Program-made: the position numbers and the translations under genes | In this document: positions 9,579-16,230 of the stretch, piece after piece | How the letters are laid out: each line of letters opens with the position of its first letter | How positions within the stretch are numbered: position 1 is the stretch's first letter | Source of the DNA: an uncultured Opitutaceae bacterium | Lineage (GTDB): Bacteria; Verrucomicrobiota; Verrucomicrobiae; Opitutales; Opitutaceae | Assembly (NCBI GenBank): GCA_946482625.1 | Contig: CAMLSH010000020.1 | Span: 1-17,318 of the forward strand | Reading direction: 5' to 3' | DNA: 17,318 nt | The notes under the pieces: generated by a model | Databases searched by the model: none | What the model was told of the DNA's origin: nothing | The model's input: the letters and a program-made list of their open reading frames with translations, nothing else

Positions 9579-10280
9579 TTGGCGTTCTTCGATGAGTGGT
9601 TAATTCCATCCGAGTTCAACACGTCGTCCCGCTTGAAACCGCTCATCATCCTCACCAACGGGCTCGTCGTGTTAGCCAGCTCCCTCTGCGCCTCCCGCCT
9701 TTACGGCACTCGCTGGAAACGCGACGCACACCAACCTCGCCGCCAACTGCCCGCGACGTTCCTCATCATCGGCGTCACGCTCGCGATTTCGCTCAGCCAG
9801 TTCGTCTGGCCTGAGCTGATCGCCACGCTCGCGCGAAACAAGGAAGCCCTCGCAGCCGGCGAATGGTGGCGCTTGGTCACACCTCTGTTCGTCCAGCCCG
9901 GCGGCTGGCTCCATCTACTTTTCAATTGCGGATTCTTGTTCTGCTTCCTCCCGATCGCAGAGCGAATCTACGGCCCGAAAATCGCGCTAATCTACTTCGC
10001 GAGCGGCATCGTCGGTCAGGCGGTGAACTACGCATGGGCGCCGTACGGCGGCGGCGCATCCACCGCCGCGTTCGGAACGATGGGCTCGCTTCTCGCCTGC
10101 ACGCTCTTCGATCCGGCGGCATCCAAAGCTTACCGCGTGTTTCCCCTGCTCGGTCTCAGCGCGGCCACAGCGATGATCTTCACCCGCGACGGCCACGGTC
10201 CCGGTCTCCTGACGGGCGCCTTTCTGGGAGCCGTGCTGATTCTCTCGCAGCGAGAGAACGCTCGCGTGCTGCGCAACTAG
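9579..10280 (+). CDS. Rhomboid-family intramembrane serine protease
   Basis: This 233-residue polytopic membrane protein has hydrophobic spans at ~20-40, 58-78, 112-128, 134-150, 160-176, 186-202 and 208-224. Rhomboid signatures are WLHLLFNCGFL (H112 and N116, the HxxxN oxyanion side), GGGASTAAFG with predicted catalytic S161, and DGHGPGLLTGAFLG with predicted catalytic H206. The residue after the serine is Thr where the family usually has Gly (GASG). The enzyme would cleave membrane proteins inside the bilayer; its substrate is unknown. The start is uncertain: the frame opens with TTG at 9579 directly after an in-frame TGA, and there is no in-frame ATG until residue 168. TTG at 9633 is the alternative. 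It lies just downstream of decayed gene fragments, so the original 5' end may have been altered. Confidence 0.8.
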   Translation: MAFFDEWLIPSEFNTSSRLKPLIILTNGLVVLASSLCASRLYGTRWKRDAHQPRRQLPATFLIIGVTLAISLSQFVWPELIATLARNKEALAAGEWWRLVTPLFVQPGGWLHLLFNCGFLFCFLPIAERIYGPKIALIYFASGIVGQAVNYAWAPYGGGASTAAFGTMGSLLACTLFDPAASKAYRVFPLLGLSAATAMIFTRDGHGPGLLTGAFLGAVLILSQRENARVLRN

Positions 10281-10412
10281 TTCGGTTCACTTTTAAGGAG
10301 CATAAAAGGAACGAGCCTCCGGGTTTACGGTTACCGCAATCGGCGCGGCGCTACTTCTGCCGAACCCGTTTCCTTCAGTCGTGATCGTCGACCAGATAAG
10401 TGTGACGGCGTC

Positions 10413-10443
10413 AAAAAAGCCGCCGCAGGTGAGGCGGCGGCTT
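10413..10443 (-). terminator. Rho-independent terminator of the paralogue pair
   Basis: A perfect 10-bp stem, AAGCCGCCGC (10417-10426) with GCGGCGGCTT (10434-10443), has a 7-nt loop. On the minus strand it runs into six T residues (complement of A 10413-10418). It lies 50 nt past the stop of the second secreted paralogue and terminates that unit. The plus-strand side has no T-run, so it does not serve the rhomboid gene. The rest of 10281-10412 shows nothing I recognise. Confidence 0.9.
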
Positions 10444-10492
10444 GAGTGGGCCGGAAACGAGAATCATCCGCGATGGACCGCGGAATCCGTGG

Positions 10493-11005
10493 TCAAGGCC
10501 CGGACACGATCAGGCTGGCGCCGCCCCAGGAGAAAACGTCCGACTGGTTTGCACCCACGTCGATGTAGATGGCTCCATATCCGGTGTAGGGATCGAAGTA
10601 GTTGGTGAACAGCCACCAGAACGGACTGCCGGGATAAGGCTGGTAGGGAGGGGTCGCATAGTCCGGAAAACGGAGATCCATCTCCACTCGATAGTTGCCG
10701 GAAGCCAGCCCCGTGATGTCGATGCACGCGGGATTGGTACTGTAGGCCTGACCCGTATAGTAATCCCAAGCGTTGCCCACCGTGGTCACGACCTGGTTGG
10801 TGGCCACATCCACCACGCGTATTTCCACATCGGCCACTTCCACCGTCATCAAATCGAACGTGAGCATATGGTCGGGGGAGAGATAACCGATGTCCACCGA
10901 GGTGCTGAGTACAACCAGCCCGCCGCCGGGCGTCAGGTTGGCAAACACGGGCACCAGCAGGCCCAGAGAAAAAAACAGAGCAAGGGAGCCAAAGATCTTT
11001 TTCAT
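10493..11005 (-). CDS. Secreted protein of unrecognised family, paralogue B
   Basis: This 170-residue protein has a Sec signal peptide (MKKIFGSLALFFSLGLLVPVFA, likely cleaved after A22). The mature part is rich in beta-prone, aromatic and aspartate residues, with LTPGGGLVVLSTS at the start, VADVEIRVVDVATNQVV in the middle, YRVEMDLRFPDYAT, and the C-terminal block IYIDVGANQSDVFSWGGAS. It has no cysteines in the mature region and no recognised catalytic motif, lipobox or sorting signal. It is clearly homologous to the gene 23 nt upstream (11029-11520); 33 of the first 59 aligned mature residues are identical by eye. It carries an extra aromatic insertion (PFWWLF, ~130) missing from its partner. 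The two form an operon closed by the terminator at 10413-10443. It is probably periplasmic or extracellular with a beta-sandwich fold; both statements are inferred. Confidence 0.78.
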   Translation of the reverse strand: MKKIFGSLALFFSLGLLVPVFANLTPGGGLVVLSTSVDIGYLSPDHMLTFDLMTVEVADVEIRVVDVATNQVVTTVGNAWDYYTGQAYSTNPACIDITGLASGNYRVEMDLRFPDYATPPYQPYPGSPFWWLFTNYFDPYTGYGAIYIDVGANQSDVFSWGGASLIVSGP

Positions 11006-11028
11006 AAAGAATCAGGATGAGTTTGAGG

Positions 11029-11520
11029 TTATTGGTTCACCATGATGGCCGCGCCGCCCCACGACCATACGTCGGACTGGTCCGCGCCGACATCGATGTA
11101 GAGGCTGCCGTGGCCAGCGGCGGCATCGTAGTAACCCGTGTACATGACCTGCGGTTGATAGGTGGACGTGGCGAAGTCGGGGCATAGCAGGTCGAGCTCC
11201 ACGCGGTACTCGCCATCGAGGCCGTACACATCGTTGTAGCCAAAGTCGATTTGGGGACCGGGTTCACCCTGCTGCCCGTAGTCCCAATAGTACGCAATGG
11301 AATGCACCACCTGGTTGGTGTTCACATCGACGACGCGCAGCTCGATATCGGCCACGTAGATGGTGGGTATGTCGAAGGACAAGTATTGCCCTGAAGATAT
11401 CTGGCCGACGTAGGCCGACGTGCTATATAAAACAAGCCCGCCTACGGGCGTGAGGGCTGACAACGGGGCGACAAAGCCCAGGCAGAAAAGCGACACAAGA
11501 GAGCCGAGTAATCTTTTCAT
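11029..11520 (-). CDS. Secreted protein of unrecognised family, paralogue A
   Basis: This 163-residue protein has a signal peptide (residues 1-22, ending APLSA). The mature protein starts LTPVGGLVLYSTS and shares the blocks VADIELRVVDVNTNQVV, YRVELDLLCPDFAT and YIDVGADQSDVWSWGGA with paralogue B. Start 11520 was chosen because it puts the signal peptide first; the frame stays open upstream to 11649 without family-like sequence. It is the first gene of a two-gene unit with 23 nt to the next start. The conserved DQSDVWSWGGA block near the C-terminus and the TNQVV..WDY block are good family markers. There is no recognised domain and the function is unknown. The cysteine in LLC is not conserved in B. 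Confidence 0.78.
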   Translation of the reverse strand: MKRLLGSLVSLFCLGFVAPLSALTPVGGLVLYSTSAYVGQISSGQYLSFDIPTIYVADIELRVVDVNTNQVVHSIAYYWDYGQQGEPGPQIDFGYNDVYGLDGEYRVELDLLCPDFATSTYQPQVMYTGYYDAAAGHGSLYIDVGADQSDVWSWGGAAIMVNQ

Positions 11521-11901
11521 GAGAAAACAAACATGAGGTTTTGATCTGTTGGGGAAAAGGAGCGGAAGACCGGACAATCGAAGGTTCATAGCGCTGGCTT
11601 GAGCCCACCCACTGTCCCAACTTTCCCTCCTGCAAGGTAACCGTCTCAAGCAGTGTCGAGTTTCACGCCCAAGTCCATCGTTCCAGGAGCTTACAGTCTG
11701 AAGGCAGCAGGACCCGCGGCCAGAACCGTCGCGGGCATCATTTACAACGACGCTGACTTCGCTCGGCTGCGTGTGCTCCGACGTCAGGTCGTGCCCTCTA
11801 TCTCGTTACGCTTCTGCAACCGCCGCGCACCCGCGTTGTGAGGTCCGAGGCGTGCCTTCTCGCTAAGATATCCGTCTCTCACACGTTCCCCATCACATCC
11901 C
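11521..11901. other. 381-nt intergenic region without a recognised gene
   Basis: This spacer lies between the divergent paralogue pair and the 11902 gene. A short GTG-initiated frame (11653-11841) reads GPAARTVAGIIYN, faintly recalling the C-terminal helix of some IS110-type transposases, but it lacks any other support. TAAGAT at 11864-11869 could be a -10 for the 11902 gene. I see no tRNA, terminator or clear RNA fold. Confidence 0.35.
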
Positions 11902-12423
11902 ATGAAACCCGTCCTCACTATTCTCGCGCTCTCGTTCTGTCACCTTCTCCCCGCCGCAGAACCTGCGAGCAAACTCGTCGAATTTCCTCCTGCATCCAGC
12001 AAAGCTGACCAAACGGGCAAACTCATCTTCGCCATCGCGACCGCGAAGGAGATCGAGATCCTGGCTTTAAACCCCGTCGTTCGGTTCGACGAAAACAAGA
12101 AAACGGTTCCGCCCACATCGGCATTTCACGGCTTCGCGATTCTCGGCACCGCCCGCGTTACCGACGCCAAGATAATCCAGCGCCTCGCCAACTCCCTCGG
12201 CAAAGCCATCGACGCCGGAAAGTCCTCGGCGTTCTGTTTCAGCCCGCGCCACGCGCTCCGCATCAAGAAACCCGACGGCCAGATCGACGTCGTCGTATGC
12301 TTCGAGTGCAGCGCCGTCCAGGTTCACGGTCTCACCGGCCTCGGCTATTCCGCCATCGCCCCTGCCGTCGCCCAGCAAGAATGGGAGTCTATCTTCGGCT
12401 CCCACTTCACCGCAAAACCCTAA
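11902..12423 (+). CDS. Conserved secreted protein of unknown function with CFEC motif
   Basis: This 173-residue protein has a signal peptide (MKPVLTILALSFCHLLPAAE). The mature domain contains FCFSPRHALRIKKPDGQIDV (C112), then VVVCFECSAVQVHG (C133, C136) and a C-terminal helix WESIFGSHF. The combination of an F.PRH.(I/L)R block, a (D)VV(I/V)CFEC strand and a V.V... strand is a pattern I recall from uncharacterised bacterial proteins, without a known activity. The CxxC-like pair plus C112 could bind metal or form disulfides in the periplasm; that is inference. The ATG at 11902 directly precedes the signal peptide. It is probably a single-gene unit. The following 206 nt (12424-12629) contain no gene and only a 5-bp AGCGG/CCGCT hairpin without a T-run. 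Confidence 0.68.
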   Translation: MKPVLTILALSFCHLLPAAEPASKLVEFPPASSKADQTGKLIFAIATAKEIEILALNPVVRFDENKKTVPPTSAFHGFAILGTARVTDAKIIQRLANSLGKAIDAGKSSAFCFSPRHALRIKKPDGQIDVVVCFECSAVQVHGLTGLGYSAIAPAVAQQEWESIFGSHFTAKP

Positions 12424-12618
12424 TGCTCGCACACGGCCGAGCGCGAACATCGCTCATTCACAGCGGAGCGGACCGCTGCAAATCAGGGTCGGGCTCAACT
12501 CAAACGCCGCCGCTGTGCGGGCCCAGGCGCTCTCCTCCCGGTTAAACCCAGCTCGCCTGCGATCAGCGAGCGTGCCGCGGTCGTTTTTCCGTATTTCCCA
12601 GCGCGAGCGCACCCGCTT

Positions 12619-12624
12619 TATATC
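12619..12624 (+). promoter_or_regulatory. Possible -10 element (TATATC) for the GH2 gene
   Basis: TATATC within TTTATATC ends 5 nt before the ATG at 12630, which would start transcription at or next to the initiation codon (a leaderless mRNA). No strong -35 is visible. Confidence 0.28.
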
Positions 12625-12629
12625 TGCGC

Positions 12630-15044
12630 ATGAGCGCTCGATTTTATTGCCTCCTCTGCCTCGTGTTGTTGCCGAGCATGCTTCGCGGTCAGCTTTCTTT
12701 CGGCACGTCGACGTCGATCAACCATGATTGGGCGTTCGTTTTGCGCGACGACGCGGAGGCGCGCCGGCCTGAGTTCGACGATTCGTCCTGGCACCGGATC
12801 GATCTGCCGCACGATTGGAGCGTGAAAGGACCTCTCAGCCCCGAGCTCGCGAGCAGCACCGGCTATCTCCCCGGAGGCATTGGCTGGTATCGAAAGAACC
12901 TCGTCATTCCCTCCCAAGAAAACGGCGAGCGGGTCTTTCTCTATTTCGAAGGCATCTACAATCGCAGCGAGGTTTACCTCAACGGCCACCTGCTCGGAAA
13001 ACGCCCCAACGGTTACGTCTCGTTCTACTACGACGTCACGCCCTTCGTCCGGTTCGATGGGGCTAACACGCTCGCCGTGCGCGTCGATCATAGCCGCGCG
13101 GCCGATTCGCGCTGGTACACCGGATCGGGAATCTATCGGAACGTTTTTTTGGTGCGCGCCGGGCCCGTCCATATCGCTCCGTGGGGCGTGTTTTCCCGAG
13201 CGCAACATGCCGATGGAAAGACTGCGGCTCTGATCGTCGACACCGAGATCCAAAATGAAACGCGCCTCGCTGCGCCGGTCACCGTGCGCCACGAACTCGT
13301 TTCGCCAAAAGGCGTGGTGGTGGCCAATGCGACGGCCGATATTGAGGTGCCGGGCAACGGCAAAAAAACGTCCGTCCTGACTCTTCAAGTTAACGAGCCG
13401 CATCTCTGGAGCGTGGACGATCCTCACCTCTACGAACTCAGGACGCTCGTGACACGAGACGGCCAGGTGATTGACCGAACGGTGACGCGGACCGGACTTC
13501 GCGCGTTCGCATTCGATCCTCAGCGCGGATTTTTTCTCAACGGAGTACCGACGAAAATGAAGGGTGTCTGCCTGCACCACGATGCAGGCGTGCTCGGCGC
13601 AGCTGTTCCGCGTTCGGTTTGGAAAATGCGTTTGCAGACCTTGAAAGACCTCGGATGCAACGCGGTGCGAACCAGCCACAACCCTCAGGCGCCGGATCTC
13701 TACGATCTGTGCGACGAACTCGGCCTGCTCGTGCTCAACGAGGCGTTCGACGAATGGGAATTCCCCAAGCGCAAATGGCTTCGAGGCTGGAATGTCGGCG
13801 AACCGGGATTCGATGGCTCGTACGATTTCTTCGAGGAATGGAGTGCGCGCGACCTCGCAGACATGGTGCGCCGGGATAGAAATCACCCCTCGATATTTGC
13901 GTGGAGCATCGGCAACGAGGTCGATTATCCGAACGATCCCTACTCGCATCCAGTGCTCGACGGCTCCCGGATCAATCAGCCTGTGCAAGGCGGATATAAA
14001 CCCGATGCTCCCCACGCCAGCCGCCTGGGCGCCATCGCGCGACGCCTCGCAGCCGAGGTGAGAAAACACGACTCCTCGCGTCCGGTCACCGCCGCGCTGG
14101 CCGGCGTCGTCATGTCCAACGAGACGGAATATCCCGACGCGCTGGATCTGGTGGGCTACAATTACACCGAGGACCGCTATCGCATCGACCACGAGAAATA
14201 TCCCCGCCGCGTCATCTATGGTAGTGAGAATCGCCATACGCGGGACACATGGACCGCCGTCGAAAAGCATCCGCACATCTTCGGCCAGTTTCTCTGGACC
14301 GGCATCGACTATCTCGGCGAAGCGGGTCCGTGGCCGTCGCGCGGTTTCACGACGGGTCTCATGGACTTGAGCGGCGCCGTCAAACCGCGAGGCCGTTTTC
14401 GTGAAGCACTCTGGTCCACCAAACCGGTCGTGCACCTCGGCACCGAACCGGCTCCCGCCGACGACAGGAAGTCGATCGATGCGTGGCCGGATTGGAATTA
14501 CTCAGCGGGCCAGCGGATCCGGGTGTTGTGCTACACCAACGCTTCAAAAGTGCGTTTGTTTCTCAACGATGCCCCGGTCGGCGACGAGCAGCCGTACGAT
14601 CCCGACTCGGGAGTCATCGCGTGGGACATCCCCTTTCAGACGGGAAAACTGGAAGCTGTCGGCCTTGATGAAAGCGGCGCTGAAATTGCCCGCGCCGTCC
14701 TGCGGTCCCCGAGTTCTCCGGCAACGATGCAGCTGCAGGTCGATGAAGACGTCATCGATTCCGACGGAGGCGTCACCGCGATCAGCCTGCAAATCGTGGA
14801 TCGAGACGGCGTGGCTGTGACCGATTCCGATCGCGACGTGACGTGCGTGGTGGACGGTCCCGCCCGCCTCTTGGGACTCGAAGGCGCCAACAATCGCGAC
14901 GTGAGCGACTACAGCGACGCGGTGCACAGCGTTTTCCGCGGGCGCATAGTGGCGTACATCCGCGCACACGCCGCGGGCCCGGTTCGCGTGCGATTCACGA
15001 CGCCCGGCCTGCCCGATGCCGCCGTTTCCCTCACTGCGCGTTGA
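12630..15044 (+). CDS. Secreted glycoside hydrolase family 2 enzyme (beta-galactosidase-like)
   Basis: This is an 804-residue protein. A signal peptide (1-~20) targets it to the periplasm or outside. The sugar-binding jelly-roll domain (~30-178) has GGIGWYRKN and FEGIYNRSEVYLNGHLLG. An Ig-like domain (~185-292) is followed by a TIM barrel (~295-590) with VRTSHNP (346-352), WSIGNEV containing acid/base E430, and YGSEN containing nucleophile E533, then WTGIDYLGE. C-terminal DUF4982-like (~605-690) and GH2_C5-like (~690-800) beta domains complete the layout typical of exo-acting GH2 beta-galactosidases from polysaccharide degraders. Substrate specificity (galactoside, glucuronide, mannoside) is not decided by the sequence alone; the domain order favours beta-galactosidase. 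All catalytic residues are present. No transporter or other glycosidase is adjacent, so it is not in an obvious polysaccharide locus. Confidence 0.93.
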   Translation: MSARFYCLLCLVLLPSMLRGQLSFGTSTSINHDWAFVLRDDAEARRPEFDDSSWHRIDLPHDWSVKGPLSPELASSTGYLPGGIGWYRKNLVIPSQENGERVFLYFEGIYNRSEVYLNGHLLGKRPNGYVSFYYDVTPFVRFDGANTLAVRVDHSRAADSRWYTGSGIYRNVFLVRAGPVHIAPWGVFSRAQHADGKTAALIVDTEIQNETRLAAPVTVRHELVSPKGVVVANATADIEVPGNGKKTSVLTLQVNEPHLWSVDDPHLYELRTLVTRDGQVIDRTVTRTGLRAFAFDPQRGFFLNGVPTKMKGVCLHHDAGVLGAAVPRSVWKMRLQTLKDLGCNAVRTSHNPQAPDLYDLCDELGLLVLNEAFDEWEFPKRKWLRGWNVGEPGFDGSYDFFEEWSARDLADMVRRDRNHPSIFAWSIGNEVDYPNDPYSHPVLDGSRINQPVQGGYKPDAPHASRLGAIARRLAAEVRKHDSSRPVTAALAGVVMSNETEYPDALDLVGYNYTEDRYRIDHEKYPRRVIYGSENRHTRDTWTAVEKHPHIFGQFLWTGIDYLGEAGPWPSRGFTTGLMDLSGAVKPRGRFREALWSTKPVVHLGTEPAPADDRKSIDAWPDWNYSAGQRIRVLCYTNASKVRLFLNDAPVGDEQPYDPDSGVIAWDIPFQTGKLEAVGLDESGAEIARAVLRSPSSPATMQLQVDEDVIDSDGGVTAISLQIVDRDGVAVTDSDRDVTCVVDGPARLLGLEGANNRDVSDYSDAVHSVFRGRIVAYIRAHAAGPVRVRFTTPGLPDAAVSLTAR

Positions 15045-15116
15045 CCGGATCACACGCCGCAAGCCGGGTCTACGGCGGCCGACTTTACCCGCTTCCGTAC
15101 CGCCCCTCCGAAATCC

Positions 15117-16166
15117 TCACCGCTTCGGTCGCGCAAAGTCCGGCACCCGGAATTTCCGCCGATACTCGCCGGGCGTGATGTCGGTGATGCGTTTGAACAA
15201 GCGCCGGAAAAACGCCGGCTCTTCGTACCCCACCGTCCAGCTAATCTCGTCGATTGGCAGATCCGTCCGCTCAAGGCGCCGCTTCGCCTCCTCGATCCGC
15301 AGGCGCTGGATATACGCGAGCGGCGCCAGTCCCGTCGCCCGGCTGAAGCGTCGCTTCAAGGTCCGCTCCGGCAGCTCCGACTGTTTCACGAGCGCTTCGA
15401 CTGCCGCCGGCGCGGCGTAGTTATCTTCCAACCACAACTGGAGCTCGCTCACCAGAGCGTCGCCATGGTTCGTCGGCGGCGAAAACACCACGTACGGCGC
15501 CTGTCCGTCCGTGTGCCATTGCATCAAAAGAAACCGCGCCAGCGCCTGCGCCGCCGTCGGGCTGATGTGCCGCGTGATCAAAAACAACACCAAGTCGTGC
15601 CAGGCGATCGCCGCACCCGACGAGACCAACTCGCCGCGTTCGCCCGTGACGACCAGCACTTCACGCAGCCTCAACTCCACGTCGGGATAGTTCTCTCGAA
15701 ACGCCGGCGCATAATCCCAGTGGATCGTCGCTTCGCGCCCCCGCCAGAGTCCGGTCTCGGCCAGGAGAAAAATCCCCGAACATGCCGAGCAAATCTCCGC
15801 GCCCGCAGCATGCATCCGCTGTATCCACGCCACCAATTTCCGGAAACGCCCGCGCACCCACACGTTGTCGCGCACCAGCACCGAGGGAACGATGATGATG
15901 TCGGTGCGCTCGATCTCGTCGATGGTCCGCTGCGCCCGCAACGGCAGCTCGCTCGTCAGCGACGGCAGATCGCGTTCCGGCGCCACGATCTCAGGCCGAA
16001 AACGCGCCTCGCGCGGGATCGCGTCATCGTAAGCGCCGAAAAGAGGGATGACGCTCAACGCTTCGTGGATGCCGCTCAGCGGCGACATCATCGACTCTGG
16101 CAGCGCCACGATGCTCACATGCAGCGGCCTGTTTGGTGGCGCGGGATTTTCCATCGGGCGTGACAT
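15117..16166 (-). CDS. GlxA-type AraC family transcriptional regulator
   Basis: This 349-residue protein has an N-terminal DJ-1/PfpI-like domain (~14-200): VSIVALPES opening strand, DIIIVPS, then ICSACSGIFLLAETGL with C129 at the nucleophile-elbow position, and ATIHWDYAPAF. The C-terminal AraC DNA-binding domain (~240-340) has two helix-turn-helices: LPERTLKRRFSRATGLAPLAYIQ...R and IDEISWTVGYEEPAFFRRLFKR, ending with TPGEYRR. This is the GlxA/FtrA architecture, in which the N-terminal domain is thought to sense a ligand rather than act as an enzyme. The start at 16166 (MSRPMENP) was chosen; 16154 is equally possible. The open frame reaches further upstream to 16313, but that would overlap the divergent gene. 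It probably regulates the methyltransferase gene across the 64-bp divergent spacer. Confidence 0.9.
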   Translation of the reverse strand: MSRPMENPAPPNRPLHVSIVALPESMMSPLSGIHEALSVIPLFGAYDDAIPREARFRPEIVAPERDLPSLTSELPLRAQRTIDEIERTDIIIVPSVLVRDNVWVRGRFRKLVAWIQRMHAAGAEICSACSGIFLLAETGLWRGREATIHWDYAPAFRENYPDVELRLREVLVVTGERGELVSSGAAIAWHDLVLFLITRHISPTAAQALARFLLMQWHTDGQAPYVVFSPPTNHGDALVSELQLWLEDNYAAPAAVEALVKQSELPERTLKRRFSRATGLAPLAYIQRLRIEEAKRRLERTDLPIDEISWTVGYEEPAFFRRLFKRITDITPGEYRRKFRVPDFARPKR

Positions 16167-16172
16167 AAATGG

Positions 16173-16188
16173 ACCGGATTTGGCCGGT
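16173..16188. promoter_or_regulatory. Inverted repeat in the divergent regulator/methyltransferase spacer
   Basis: ACCGG (16173-16177), a 6-nt spacer, then CCGGT (16184-16188) form a perfect 5+5 inverted repeat. It lies 7 nt from the regulator start and 43 nt from the methyltransferase start. It is a candidate binding site for the AraC-type regulator. GC-rich DNA produces such repeats by chance, so confidence is modest. Confidence 0.35.
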
Positions 16189-16218
16189 ATGGCTCTCACG
16201 ATGTCCGGCCGCAAACGG

Positions 16219-16224
16219 TATTCT
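16219..16224 (+). promoter_or_regulatory. Possible -10 element (TATTCT) for the methyltransferase gene
   Basis: TATTCT ends 6 nt before the ATG at 16231, so transcription would begin at about the start codon. The -35 region (around 16196-16201) is poor. It resembles the placement seen before the GH2 gene. Confidence 0.28.
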
Positions 16225-16230
16225 CGCGGC

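Noticed and set aside
11653..11841. A 62-codon GTG-initiated frame
   Set aside because: There is only a faint transposase-like string, no ribosome-binding site, and an Arg-rich tail. It is not called as a gene.
12618..14435. A 605-codon open frame antisense to the GH2 gene
   Set aside because: It is a codon-bias shadow: no recognisable domain, and it is entirely within a gene with intact catalytic residues.
15045..15116. Possible bidirectional terminator between the GH2 and regulator genes (CGCCG/CGGCG)
   Set aside because: The stem is 5 bp with a 13-nt loop and there is no T-run on either side.
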